Assembly: GCF_019226825.1 (NCBI RefSeq)
Contig: NZ_CP076643.1
Span: forward strand, 2,604,001 to 2,668,000
Length of the DNA stretch: 64,000 nucleotides
Reading direction: 5' to 3'
DNA from: Vibrio ostreae
GTDB taxonomy: Bacteria > Pseudomonadota > Gammaproteobacteria > Enterobacterales > Vibrionaceae
The position numbers and the translations under genes are program-made. The stretch's first letter is position 1; the number at the start of each line of letters is the position of its first letter. The notes beneath the pieces are model-generated. The model was given only the letters and a program-made list of their open reading frames with translations, was not told the DNA's origin and ran no database searches. Below are positions 53,538 to 63,237 of this stretch, piece by piece.

Positions 53538-55874
53538 ATGAAGAAAATGACTTTTCTGGCAGTGTCTGTGGCTTTGGCATTAACCGGCTGTGGCGGCGGT
53601 GGCGGCTCAGACAGCAGCGGACAAACCGCGGCTCAGAGCACCACCATCACAGGTTTCGACGGCTACTTTAATCAGGCTGTACTGTTTGACGATACCAACA
53701 ACAACGGCCTGCTGGATATTGGTACAGATACCTTGTTTGGCCTGACCAACGAGAACGGCCAGCGGGTTCTGCCTGCCGGTACCGAGATTGCAGGCTCACT
53801 GGCGCTGCAAACCCTGACTCCGGGCGGTGCAATGCAGACCGCTCTGGCGAACCTGGAACCGGAAACCTACGCCGGTAAATACACCATCGATATGGATAAC
53901 CCGGGTCAGGCTATGGCGCATGAGCTGGTGTTCCGCGCGCCGGGCTCATCGCAGGTGATCTCCCCGGTCACTGACCTGGTTGCGATTGCGATGAGCAACG
54001 ACAGCACGCTGAGCGAAGATGACGCCAAACAGAGTGTGGCACTGAGTTTGGGTCTGACCGAAGAGCAGGCGGATGATGTGTACAGCGACTTTGTCGATGG
54101 TAACAAAGCTAACCGTAAGCTGCATAAAGTAGCCCAGATTCTGACCGAATCAAAAGCGGATGCCCAAACCAAAGGCAACGACTACAGTACGCACGCCAGC
54201 CAAATCGCTCTGACGGCACAAAGTACGGTCTACAACATGGATGATGCGCAGTTAGCTTCTAACACCTATAAGCCGGTGATACCGGTTAATGGTGACAGCG
54301 TCGGCACTGTCATCAGCAATAACCAGTTAATCACAGACACAGCAACCGTCGATAACATTCAGACACGCCTGACCGAACTGAACGTTGCCGAAGGTGAAAA
54401 TTTTAGCGGTGCGACCCTCGATCTTAGCGGCCTGTTCCGCGACACCGACCTGGCTGACGGCATCGCACCCGTTATCACAGTCAAAGAGTCCAGCCTGGGT
54501 ACCACAGGGATTGCACTCAGTATCAGCGACCAAATCCTAAGCCTGGCCGCGGTCAATCCGGTTGCGAGCGGCGGTGAGTATACGATCACTCTGCAGGCCA
54601 GCGATCGCGATGCTAATGGCGACAAGATTGGTGCGCCTGTTGCTGTAGTGCTCAACGTGACCATCGTATCCGCCAATCTGGCCCCGGTTGTCGAGTCGGG
54701 CGAGCTGAGCCGGATTCAGTCGATCATCGATGGCTGGCAACTGCAGCAGGGGACACCGTTTAACCAGACTCTGTCACTGGTCAACCTATTCAGCGATGCG
54801 GACGGTGATATCACCGAATACGAATCCGGTACCATTGCGGTCGACGGTCTGACCCTGAGTATCGATCAAAGCCAGGCCATTGCCACCATCTCAGGCACAC
54901 CCACTCAGGCCTATCCGTCAGGCGTCAAGTTGCGTATCTCAGCACGTGATGATCAGGGCAGCGCTTCTGCAGCCGCCGTATTTACCCTGCCAGCAGTGCA
55001 GGAAGGTGTAGCACCACCAGCCAGCGATTTGCACACTCTGGAAGGCAAAACCTGGTACCGCCTGGAACACGGCTCTTCTAACGGCATCAACGAGCAAAAC
55101 TACAGCAGCGTATGGTGTGACGCATTCCGCTTTGAAGACGGCCTGGTGTACGAAAACGTGCGAACTCCGGACAATTTAACCCAGTGTAGTGAAGCCACCC
55201 AGCAGGCTAGTGGTGCAAGCTATGTGGTAGACGGCGATAACCTGGTTGCAACCTTCTACGATCCGGATGAAGGCGGCAACGTGGACGTCACCTTAAGTGT
55301 CAGCGATGCGAGCGTTATCTCAAGCGGTGCCCAGACTCTGCTGTGGACGGTAGAGGATGACGGAGAAGCGGAGACTGAACGTTACACCTTCTTCAGCAAT
55401 AAAGCTGATGCCGAAGCGCGTATTCAATTGCAGTCTGATGATGATGGCGACACCCGCTACTTCCCGATGATTCTGCCAACCCAGAACGGTGGTGAAGCGG
55501 TCGGCAAGGTTGGCCTGTCAATCAACGATCAGCCGTCAATTGGTGATGATGGCGCCATGGATGCCAACGTGGTAATGGAATTTGCCGATGAGAATTTTAC
55601 CTGTAAAGATGCTCAGAACCTTTACCGCCACATGCTGTTTACCGGTGCCGACCTGAGCTGGGAATACTCATCCGGTGGCAATTATGACGATAACTTCGAG
55701 TGTTACAACAATACCCAAGACAATATCATCCATGCCAACATCGACTTTGATTTACCGTCACTGACCGCTGGCAACGTGTACAGCTTTATCGGCCGGGTGA
55801 AAGAATCCCAGGGCGCTTATGTCGAAGCCGTTAAGTTCAACATGCAATGGACAGGCGTGAGCGATAACGATTAA
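53538..55874 (+). CDS. Large lipoprotein with two cadherin-like repeats
   Basis: 778 residues from ATG 53538, where AGGGA and a lipobox (ALTGC, Cys18) fit; an upstream extension from 53394 is not convincing. A Gly-rich linker follows Cys18. Residues 40-170 resemble a carboxypeptidase-like/SdrD-type fold. Two Ca-binding-like cadherin repeats lie at about 295-375 (LSGLFRDTDLADG) and 405-490 (LVNLFSDADGDIT). The C-terminal domain (KTWYRLEHGSSNG, then CDAFRFEDGLVYE) matches that of the preceding protein. Probably anchored in the outer membrane. A separate transcript: it lies 223 bases after the previous gene, and the gap could hold an ECF promoter. Confidence 0.75.
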   Translation: MKKMTFLAVSVALALTGCGGGGGSDSSGQTAAQSTTITGFDGYFNQAVLFDDTNNNGLLDIGTDTLFGLTNENGQRVLPAGTEIAGSLALQTLTPGGAMQTALANLEPETYAGKYTIDMDNPGQAMAHELVFRAPGSSQVISPVTDLVAIAMSNDSTLSEDDAKQSVALSLGLTEEQADDVYSDFVDGNKANRKLHKVAQILTESKADAQTKGNDYSTHASQIALTAQSTVYNMDDAQLASNTYKPVIPVNGDSVGTVISNNQLITDTATVDNIQTRLTELNVAEGENFSGATLDLSGLFRDTDLADGIAPVITVKESSLGTTGIALSISDQILSLAAVNPVASGGEYTITLQASDRDANGDKIGAPVAVVLNVTIVSANLAPVVESGELSRIQSIIDGWQLQQGTPFNQTLSLVNLFSDADGDITEYESGTIAVDGLTLSIDQSQAIATISGTPTQAYPSGVKLRISARDDQGSASAAAVFTLPAVQEGVAPPASDLHTLEGKTWYRLEHGSSNGINEQNYSSVWCDAFRFEDGLVYENVRTPDNLTQCSEATQQASGASYVVDGDNLVATFYDPDEGGNVDVTLSVSDASVISSGAQTLLWTVEDDGEAETERYTFFSNKADAEARIQLQSDDDGDTRYFPMILPTQNGGEAVGKVGLSINDQPSIGDDGAMDANVVMEFADENFTCKDAQNLYRHMLFTGADLSWEYSSGGNYDDNFECYNNTQDNIIHANIDFDLPSLTAGNVYSFIGRVKESQGAYVEAVKFNMQWTGVSDND

Positions 55875-55901
55875 TAACACGTCAAATCAGGCTAGGTAAC
55901 C

Positions 55902-55930
55902 ATAACCCCGCAATGCGGGGTTATTTTTTT
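55902..55930. terminator. Bidirectional Rho-independent terminator
   Basis: ATAACCCCGC / GCGGGGTTAT with a 3-base loop and a T-tract. It lies between the lipoprotein gene (plus) and the SPOR gene (minus); its last bases overlap the SPOR gene's stop. Confidence 0.9.
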
Positions 55931-56867
55931 ATCCTTTCACACACAACACATTCAGCAGTGAGGTACCTTTCAGATTTGTCGTCCTGCCATTGGTAAACAG
56001 CCCTTTACGCCCCTCTCCCCAGTACGGCAGATACACCGGCCACTGTTCACGCTCCATCACTTTTGAATTGAGTAACTGCTTCCACTCCTGCTCATTAGCC
56101 AGGCGCATATTCTGGCTGCGGCACATTTTTTCCGCGCCGTCATAGCTGAGCCGGTTCCAGGCTTTGTTATGCTCCATATAAAACTGCACATTGTCGGCCA
56201 GGGTGTAAGGCACCACATAACTCACTCCGTTGAGTGACGTCTGATGGCGGAAACTGACATCGGCCCCCTGAGACGCAACGGTTGCAGGTAAAGCGCGGGT
56301 TTCGGTCAACGCAGCGGCTGGTTTAGGTTGCGGGGCTGATGTCTGAGCTTTAGCAGGCTTTGGGGCAGCTTGTAGTGCGGCTGGAGCACGCTTTACCGGC
56401 GCAGCCGTTGTCACTGACGTCGCCGTGCTTTTTGCGACTTCACGAATAAAGGCTTCCTTGTAGCCGCCCACAGTACGCACGCCGCGCAAATCTTTGCGCG
56501 CCTTGGCGAAATCATCGTAAGGCCCGATCAGACAGCGGGTGCCTTTGTCTTCCGGTTTCATCCAGACATGGGTTGAGATATGTTGATACAAACCCTGGGC
56601 CTGGGCTAACGATAAAGGCTTGGTCAACAAGCCGCACTGAATCCAGAAATCAGAATCCTTTCTTTTCGGGGCCGAGTTACCCCATAAACCTTGTCCTATC
56701 GGACACGTCTTATCCAGGACCGGCAACTGATTGCTGGCGGCCTGAGTCGCATCACAAAGAAACTCCTGAGCATGTACCGGTAATGAAAACAGGGGTACAG
56801 CGCAGCAGGACAGGCTCAACAGAACTCGATGGGTGATTTTAGGCATCACGACCACTCTCATCTCCAT
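55929..56867 (-). CDS. SPOR-domain periplasmic protein
   Basis: About 312 residues from ATG 56867 (AGGAT upstream); ATG at 56846 (MPKITHRV) is also plausible. Signal peptide (SLSCCAVPLFSLPVHA), then a SPOR-type peptidoglycan-binding domain at about 60-145 (FWIQCGLLTKPLSLAQAQGL, then RCLIGPYDDFAKARKDLRGV). A Pro/Ala-rich linker follows, and a C-terminal domain (CRSQNMRLANEQEWKQLL ... NVLCVKG) like the lectin/FGE folds that end in conserved cysteines. It probably binds denuded septal glycan. Convergent with the lipoprotein gene. Confidence 0.78.
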   Translation of the reverse strand: MEMRVVVMPKITHRVLLSLSCCAVPLFSLPVHAQEFLCDATQAASNQLPVLDKTCPIGQGLWGNSAPKRKDSDFWIQCGLLTKPLSLAQAQGLYQHISTHVWMKPEDKGTRCLIGPYDDFAKARKDLRGVRTVGGYKEAFIREVAKSTATSVTTAAPVKRAPAALQAAPKPAKAQTSAPQPKPAAALTETRALPATVASQGADVSFRHQTSLNGVSYVVPYTLADNVQFYMEHNKAWNRLSYDGAEKMCRSQNMRLANEQEWKQLLNSKVMEREQWPVYLPYWGEGRKGLFTNGRTTNLKGTSLLNVLCVKG

Positions 56868-56921
56868 AGTTATCCTACTCATAGTGACAATGGTTACTGC
56901 TCAACGTTCGATTACAGATGC

Positions 56922-56952
56922 AAAAAAAGAGCCGCAATCACTTACGGCTCTT
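56922..56952 (-). terminator. Terminator of the gsi-type operon
   Basis: On the minus strand AAGAGCCG / CGGCTCTT with a 10-base loop and seven T, 40 bases past the last permease gene. Confidence 0.85.
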
Positions 56953-56992
56953 AGTTTAGGTATATTATTCGAACAAAATCAATCGACTCCGC

Positions 56993-57931
56993 TCAACCTT
57001 TGTAGATTTTCGGGTTAAACACATCGCGTAACCAGTCGCCCAGCAGGTTAATCACCAACACCAGGGTAACCAGCACCAAACCTGGGAAAATGGTAATCCA
57101 CCACGAGCCGGAGAAAATGTAGTTAAAACCGATACTGATCAGTGAGCCCAGTGATGGCTGGTCCACCGGCAAACCCAGACCGAGGAAAGAAAGTGCCGCC
57201 TCCGACATGATGGCATTCGCTACCTGCACGGTTGAGATCACCAGAATCGGCGACAGACAGTTCGGCAGAATATGACGGAACATGATACGCAGTGATTTAA
57301 AGCCCATCACCCGCGCCGCTTCAACATACTCTTTTTTCTTCTCAGCCAGCACCGAGGCACGAATGGTACGCGCATATTGCGGCCATTCCGCCACACCGAT
57401 GATCACCACCAGCATCAAAACCGCGTATTCACTGTAGAACTCGCTGCCAAAGCTGGCTTTAAAGATGGCCGATACAATGATAGCGACCATCATGGTCGAA
57501 AACGACAGCTGCACATCCGCAAAGCGCATCAGGAAGCTGTCGATACGGCCACCGAAATAACCGGCTGACAGGCCGATCACGATGCCAAAAAGCAGCTGCA
57601 AGGCAACGGCAAGAAAGCCGATCGTCAGTGACAAGCGGGAGCCATACAAAATGGTCGATAAAATATCGCGCCCCTGGTTATCGGTGCCGAGCAGGAAGCG
57701 CTCATCGCCGCCATCCAGCCAGGATGGCGGTAACTCCGAATCCATAATATCGATTGACGTTAAATCATACGGGTTGCTCGGGGCAATCAACGGGGACACC
57801 AGTGACGTGACCAGCACCACCATAAAGATAACAAAGCTGACCATCGCCACTTTGTCACGCAGGAAATAGTAAAGAAAATCGGACTGCTTAAAACGCTCCC
57901 AGCGTGAAGGAGCTGCGACTACCTGGCTCAT
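56993..57931 (-). CDS. Peptide/glutathione ABC transporter permease (GsiD/DppC-like)
   Basis: 312 residues, six membrane helices. Dpp/OppC-type N-terminus, then LLGTDNQGRDILSTILYGSRLSL and the EAA loop region EAARVMGFKSLRIMFRHILPNC. Forms the heterodimeric channel with the GsiC-like permease, which ends three bases upstream. Last gene of a four-gene minus-strand operon with the order of E. coli gsiABCD. Confidence 0.88.
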   Translation of the reverse strand: MSQVVAAPSRWERFKQSDFLYYFLRDKVAMVSFVIFMVVLVTSLVSPLIAPSNPYDLTSIDIMDSELPPSWLDGGDERFLLGTDNQGRDILSTILYGSRLSLTIGFLAVALQLLFGIVIGLSAGYFGGRIDSFLMRFADVQLSFSTMMVAIIVSAIFKASFGSEFYSEYAVLMLVVIIGVAEWPQYARTIRASVLAEKKKEYVEAARVMGFKSLRIMFRHILPNCLSPILVISTVQVANAIMSEAALSFLGLGLPVDQPSLGSLISIGFNYIFSGSWWITIFPGLVLVTLVLVINLLGDWLRDVFNPKIYKG

Positions 57932-57933
57932 GA

Positions 57934-58911
57934 TTATGCTCCTTTTCCGGTCAGGTTAACGGTTGGGTTGATCAGACCATACATCAGATCCACGATGGTA
58001 TTGGTCACGACGAAAATCAGGCCGACAAAAATCACGTACGCCGTGATAAGCGGCGTATCCACCCGGTTAATCGCCTCAAGGAACAAAAAGCCGGTACCCG
58101 GCCACTGGAACACCGTCTCGGTCAGAATGGTGTAGGCCACCATAGTCCCGATCTGCACACCACCGACGGTCAGCACCGGCAGCATGGTGTTTTTCAGCGC
58201 ATGCTGGTAATAAATCTTGTTCATCGCCAGGCCCTTCGCCTTGGCAAACTTAATGTACTCCGAGCTGAGCACTTCGAGCATCTCAGACCGTACCAGACGG
58301 ATAAACAGTGGCAGCATGATAGAGGCCAGCGAGACACAAGGCAGAATCAGGTGCGCGAGACCATCAAGGGTAAAGAACCCCGACTCCCAGCCGAGCCAGT
58401 TTGCGGTTTCACCGCGGCCATAGGATGGCAACCAGCCAAGCTCAATCGAGAACACATACATCAGCATAATCGCGGTCAGAAACACCGGGATCGAAATACC
58501 AATACTACTGCCGGCCATGACCAGCTTGGTAAACACGCTTTTCGGATGTATCGCTGAATACACCCCAAGCGGAATGGAACAGACAATAATGATCAGCGAG
58601 GCACCGAACACCAGTTCCAGTGTCGCGACCAGTTTGTCGAGAATCACTTCAACCGCAGGACGCTTGAAGAAATAGGAGGTACCCAGGTCGCCCTGCACCG
58701 CGGCAGTGACAAAACGGGTGTATTTAGTGACGAAGGGATCGTTGAGGCCCAGTTCATCACGCAGCGCCTGGCGCTCCGTCTCTGAAACCGACTGACCGAC
58801 AAGCTCGCGCAGCGGGTCGCCCAGGTTATCCTGAATGGCAAACGCCACCAAACTGATCACAAACATCACTATCAGTGCCTGAAACAGGCGCTTGACCAGA
58901 AACGAAAACAT
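57934..58911 (-). CDS. Peptide/glutathione ABC transporter permease (GsiC/DppB-like)
   Basis: 325 residues from ATG 58911 with AAGGGG upstream. Classical DppB start (MFSFLVKRLFQALIVMFVIS), then the extracytoplasmic LNDPFVTKYTRFV segment, six helices and the EAA loop KFAKAKGLAMNKIYYQHALKN. Partner of the GsiD-like permease. A hairpin separates it from the binding-protein gene, a common arrangement giving more binding protein than permease. Confidence 0.9.
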   Translation of the reverse strand: MFSFLVKRLFQALIVMFVISLVAFAIQDNLGDPLRELVGQSVSETERQALRDELGLNDPFVTKYTRFVTAAVQGDLGTSYFFKRPAVEVILDKLVATLELVFGASLIIIVCSIPLGVYSAIHPKSVFTKLVMAGSSIGISIPVFLTAIMLMYVFSIELGWLPSYGRGETANWLGWESGFFTLDGLAHLILPCVSLASIMLPLFIRLVRSEMLEVLSSEYIKFAKAKGLAMNKIYYQHALKNTMLPVLTVGGVQIGTMVAYTILTETVFQWPGTGFLFLEAINRVDTPLITAYVIFVGLIFVVTNTIVDLMYGLINPTVNLTGKGA

Positions 58912-59030
58912 TCCTTGCCCCTTAACTTTCCATGCTAAATCCATCCGGGTTAATGCCCTGCGATGGACCCTATTCAGCCTTTAAAACAGTCACTAACCCG
59001 ACTGAAACAAGATTAATGACCTAAGGTGAG

Positions 59031-59062
59031 AAAAGCCCCCGCAACCGGGTTACGGAGGCTCC
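59031..59062 (-). terminator. Intercistronic hairpin after the binding-protein gene
   Basis: On the minus strand AGCCTCCG ... CGGGGGCT followed by TTTTCTC, between the binding-protein and permease genes. A partial terminator would lower permease expression. Confidence 0.65.
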
Positions 59063-59083
59063 TGTTACCAGTTAATGCGCAAC

Positions 59084-60640
59084 TTACTCTTTGACCACCA
59101 GATCACCGAAGTATGGGAACTCCATCGGGTTAACGATTGGTTTGACGCCCAGCGTTGATTTCGCACCCCAGGCCAGGTTCTGCCAGTGCAGAGGAACGAA
59201 CGCGGCATCGTTGTACAGGGTCGTTTCTACCTGCTGCAGCATCTGGGCACGTTTAGCCGGATCGGTTTCGACGTTTGACGCTTCCACCAGTTTATCGACT
59301 TCAGGGTTTGAGTAGTGACCACAGTTGTACTGACCTTTACCGCTCTCTTCGTTACGGGTCATGGTCAGGAATTCAGAGAAGTTGGCTGAATCCTCGGTAT
59401 CCGCGTGCCAGCCGATCATCAGCATGTCTGCCGCACATTTATCAAACTCAGGCCAGTACTGCGCTTTTGGCATGGTTTTCAGATCAACTTTGATGCCGAT
59501 CTTCGACAGCATTGCCGCTGCAGCCTGAGCCACTTTAGCATCATTCACATAGCGGTTATTCGGTGCGATCATGGTCAGGTTAAAGCCCTTCTCATAACCC
59601 GCTTCCTTCATCAGCTCTTTGGCTTTGTTCAGGTCATAACGCGGCACCAGTTCAGGATTGTAGCCAGCATAACCTTGCGGGCTCTGCTGGCCGGCAGCCG
59701 TTGCAAAACCTTTCATGATTTTGTCCACGATACCCTGATTATTGATGGCGTAAACAATCGCCTGACGCACACGCACATCTTTCAGCGCTTCATTGCTCGA
59801 CTGGTTCATTTGCAGCGTAATAATGCGGGTACCTGGCAATGTTACCAGATCGACACCTTTGGCTTCTTCGACACGTTTGTGGTCATTCGGCGCAACTGGC
59901 GCAATCATATCCACATCGCCGGACAGCAGAGCCGCAACACGGGTCGCATCTTCTTTGATAGGCACCAGAGTCAGATGGTCAACATTGCCCTTCGAGTCCT
60001 TGTCCCAATAATCTTTGAAACGTTCGAATTCAACTTTTACGCCCTGTTCACGTTGCGTAACGATAAAAGGACCGGTACCGGAAAGGTGGGTAGACGCAAA
60101 TGAGTTACCGTGTTTCACGACTTCGCTTTTGTCTTTGCCGTCTTCAGTTTTACCTGAGTAGAACTTACTGTCCATCGGGAAAATGTAGGTCGCGGTTTGC
60201 AGTACCAGCGGGTAAGCGCCCTTCGATACCAGGTCAACCGTGTAGTCGTCAACTTTGACCATTTTCTCATATGGTTCAAAAATCGCTTTGAAATCCGGCG
60301 AGCTTTGCAGACGGTCAAACGTCCACACCACATCGTCGGCTGTCATCATATTACCGGAGTGGAATTTCACCCCTTCACGCAGGTGGAAACGCACGGTTTT
60401 GTCATCCAGACGTTCCCAGCTGCTCGCCAGGCGGGGTTCAAAGTCCAGATCCTGGGTGTAGCGAACCAACGGATCAAACACCATGTGAGACAGTTGCAGC
60501 GTACCACCTGACAGTTGTTCATGCGGGTCCAGTGATACCGGATCAGCGTCGTAAGCCACTGTAATATCAGCCGCGCTGGCGGCAAAGCTGAGGCCAGCTG
60601 CCATTAAAGCCACTGCAAGTTTGCTTTTCATGGTTTTCAT
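59084..60640 (-). CDS. Peptide/glutathione ABC transporter substrate-binding protein (GsiB/DppA-like)
   Basis: 518 residues from ATG 60640 (AAGGAG upstream). Signal peptide LAVALMAAGLSFAASA, then a cluster-C family-5 binding protein: VAYDADPVSLDPHEQLSGGT, FHLREGVKFHSG, and the hinge region GTGPFIVTQREQGVKVEF. Binds peptides or glutathione in the periplasm; ligand not readable. Second gene of the operon. Confidence 0.9.
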   Translation of the reverse strand: MKTMKSKLAVALMAAGLSFAASAADITVAYDADPVSLDPHEQLSGGTLQLSHMVFDPLVRYTQDLDFEPRLASSWERLDDKTVRFHLREGVKFHSGNMMTADDVVWTFDRLQSSPDFKAIFEPYEKMVKVDDYTVDLVSKGAYPLVLQTATYIFPMDSKFYSGKTEDGKDKSEVVKHGNSFASTHLSGTGPFIVTQREQGVKVEFERFKDYWDKDSKGNVDHLTLVPIKEDATRVAALLSGDVDMIAPVAPNDHKRVEEAKGVDLVTLPGTRIITLQMNQSSNEALKDVRVRQAIVYAINNQGIVDKIMKGFATAAGQQSPQGYAGYNPELVPRYDLNKAKELMKEAGYEKGFNLTMIAPNNRYVNDAKVAQAAAAMLSKIGIKVDLKTMPKAQYWPEFDKCAADMLMIGWHADTEDSANFSEFLTMTRNEESGKGQYNCGHYSNPEVDKLVEASNVETDPAKRAQMLQQVETTLYNDAAFVPLHWQNLAWGAKSTLGVKPIVNPMEFPYFGDLVVKE

Positions 60641-60732
60641 TGCATAACTCCTTATGCGGGAATCCAAATCCCTAGTTGTTGTATTTGCTTCTGTTTCAAA
60701 ACCCGGCCCCGGAAGGCCGGCAATCGGTGCGG

Positions 60733-62448
60733 CTAGGCCGCGCTTACACCGTCTCTCAAGCCGGTAAACTCCGGCATCAAGGAAATCAGTTGCTGGCTGT
60801 ATTCATGCTGCGGCGAGGTGAACAGTTGCTCGGTCGGCGCCACTTCCAGCAAGGTACCCATTTTCATTACCCCGACCCGATCACACATCTGACGAATCAC
60901 CGGCAAGTCATGACTGATGAACATCATGGTCAGGCTTAATTCATCCTGTAAATCTTTCAGCAGGTTAAGGATTTGCGCCTGAACGGAAACGTCCAGTGCC
61001 GAAGTCGGCTCATCACAGATCAGCAGGCGCGGGCGGGTAGCCAGCGCGCGCGCAATCGAAATACGCTGACGCTGACCACCGGAAAATTCATGCGGATACT
61101 TCACCCCGGCCATTTTACCCAGGCCAACATAATCGAGCAGGTCATTGACGATTTGGCGGGTTTCCCCTTCCCCACTGGTCAGTTTATGGAAGCGGATCGG
61201 CTCGGCAATAATGTCGAAAACCTTCATACGCGGGTTCATTGACGTATAAGGGTTCTGGAACACCATCTGCATCTGGCGACGCACCGGACGGCGCTCTTTC
61301 TCTGACTTCATCGCCGTCAGATCAAGACCTTCAAACGTCACCCGGCCTTCATTCGGCTGGTACAAACCGGCAATCACCCGGGCAATGGTCGATTTACCCG
61401 AACCAGACTCGCCCACCAGGCCGAAAGTCTCTCCTTCCTGCACCTCGAAGCTGACATTATTAGAAGCCTGCACGTACTCGCGGCGACTTTCAAACAGTGA
61501 ATCTTTGGTCACAAAGCGCAGACTGACGTTTTCCACATTGAGCAGCGGGCCGGTGTACTCACGCTGATCCTGACTCTGTCCCAGCCAGTGATTCTTAATA
61601 TCCAGCGTTTTGTGCTCAGCGGCATCTTCGATATAAGTGACCAGCGGGAAGCGATCCAGTTTGATGTCGGAGCGCGGTACTGCGGAAATCAGGCTGCGGG
61701 TATACGGATGATCCGGATCACCCAGTACTTTCGCCGTCGGACCGAATTCAACCAGATCGCCGCGGTACATCACCGCGACACGATCAGTCACGTTGGACAC
61801 CACGCCCATGTCGTGGGTCACCAGCATACAGCCGACATTATTTTTAATGCACAGCTCGCGGATCAGACTCAGGATCTGGTCCTGAATGGACACATCCAGG
61901 GCCGTGGTCGGTTCATCGGCAATGATCAAATCCGGTTCGCCCGCCAGAGCGATAGCAATCACGACACGCTGACGCATACCACCGGAGAATTGGTGCGGAT
62001 ATTGTTTGAGACGGTTTTCCGGTTGCGGAATACCGACCTGCTTCATCAATGATAATGCGCGCTGGTAGGCTTCATCATCACTGACCTTCATGTTGGCATG
62101 AATGGTCTCTTTCAGTTGCTGCTCTACGGTGAACAGCGGATTGAGAGAGGTCATCGGGTCCTGGAAGATAAAGCCAATTTTAGACCCGCGCACGGCACGC
62201 ATTTTTTCCGGAGACAGGCCAGAGATTTTCTCGCCATCCAGAAAGACTTCACCGCCGGCTATCGTGCCCGGAGGACTCAGCAAATCAATAATCGCGTTAC
62301 CCACTGTCGATTTACCGGCACCGGACTCACCGACTACGCCGACAATCTCGCCGCGCTCAATGCTGAAAGACAACGATTTAACCGCTGCATGCACACCGTG
62401 GCGTGACGGATATTCAATACGAAGGTTTTTTACTTCTAAAAGTGACAT
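60733..62448 (-). CDS. Fused double-ATPase of a peptide/glutathione ABC importer (GsiA-like)
   Basis: 571 residues: two complete Opp-type ATPases in tandem, each with Walker A (GESGAGKST; GESGSGKST), signature (FSGGMRQR; FSGGQRQR) and Walker B (LIIADEP; LLICDEP). The fused D/F pair and gene order ATPase-binding protein-permease-permease match gsiABCD, so glutathione or short peptides are the likely cargo. First gene of the operon. The upstream 62449-63237 region carries its promoter. Confidence 0.9.
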   Translation of the reverse strand: MSLLEVKNLRIEYPSRHGVHAAVKSLSFSIERGEIVGVVGESGAGKSTVGNAIIDLLSPPGTIAGGEVFLDGEKISGLSPEKMRAVRGSKIGFIFQDPMTSLNPLFTVEQQLKETIHANMKVSDDEAYQRALSLMKQVGIPQPENRLKQYPHQFSGGMRQRVVIAIALAGEPDLIIADEPTTALDVSIQDQILSLIRELCIKNNVGCMLVTHDMGVVSNVTDRVAVMYRGDLVEFGPTAKVLGDPDHPYTRSLISAVPRSDIKLDRFPLVTYIEDAAEHKTLDIKNHWLGQSQDQREYTGPLLNVENVSLRFVTKDSLFESRREYVQASNNVSFEVQEGETFGLVGESGSGKSTIARVIAGLYQPNEGRVTFEGLDLTAMKSEKERRPVRRQMQMVFQNPYTSMNPRMKVFDIIAEPIRFHKLTSGEGETRQIVNDLLDYVGLGKMAGVKYPHEFSGGQRQRISIARALATRPRLLICDEPTSALDVSVQAQILNLLKDLQDELSLTMMFISHDLPVIRQMCDRVGVMKMGTLLEVAPTEQLFTSPQHEYSQQLISLMPEFTGLRDGVSAA

Positions 62449-63237
62449 CTAAACCAGACCTCTACTGCTGCGGCAGTTTTCTGCCCTGTCTGCGGCCCGC
62501 GGCGATCGATACCATCAGCGGTCGACCAACGCATGCCCAAGTGAATCCATTCAAACCAGTATAATATTCTGGCAATTTATAAGGCCATCAATATGGCGAA
62601 AACTTCACACAAAAGCAACATTAAAAGGATAAAAAATCGATAACGCACCACTTTAAAGCAGCATAATCGAATTTATATGCACTAAAACTAGATATTAGTG
62701 TGGTCCGATGTTTCGCCACATTCGGTAGATTAACTCAAACTCATAGCGTTAAACACTGATATAGCGCAAATATTACGGATATTGTAAAAAACGAGCAGAT
62801 GCATATTTTAGCAAGTGTCAAGTCAAGACATCCATTAACAATAAAGAAACAATCTCACATGAAATCCATTACCTAAACCATAAAAACCAGACATTCAGCC
62901 ATTAACCAGCAATTAAACCCAATAATGTAAAATTATGCAGAGCATTAAACTTATCATTTTTGTGAGCTAACTCAACTCAGATCCAAACGGACACTGAGCA
63001 GATAAATTGTTCACGTGCAAAACGTCTGTTTAAAGACTAGAAGAGGAATTGCGCACCAATCCGCATAAAAATAAAAAAAGTGATAGTACGCACACAAATG
63101 GTGAGAGAGGGCAATAAAGGTTCTAGGTTCTGGCAGAGTGGCTTAGGCAACAGGGACAGAATCAAGCCTAAAAACAGTACAAGCGATTGATAGATTATCC
63201 GAAGCTCAGGGAACCAGGCCCTAGCTCCTCGGATCCT
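62449..63237. other. AT-rich intergenic region
   Basis: About 790 bases without a credible gene, strongly AT-rich from about 62600 to 63100. It presumably carries the importer promoter. No clear operator, tRNA or terminator until the repeat array begins at 63238. Confidence 0.55.
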
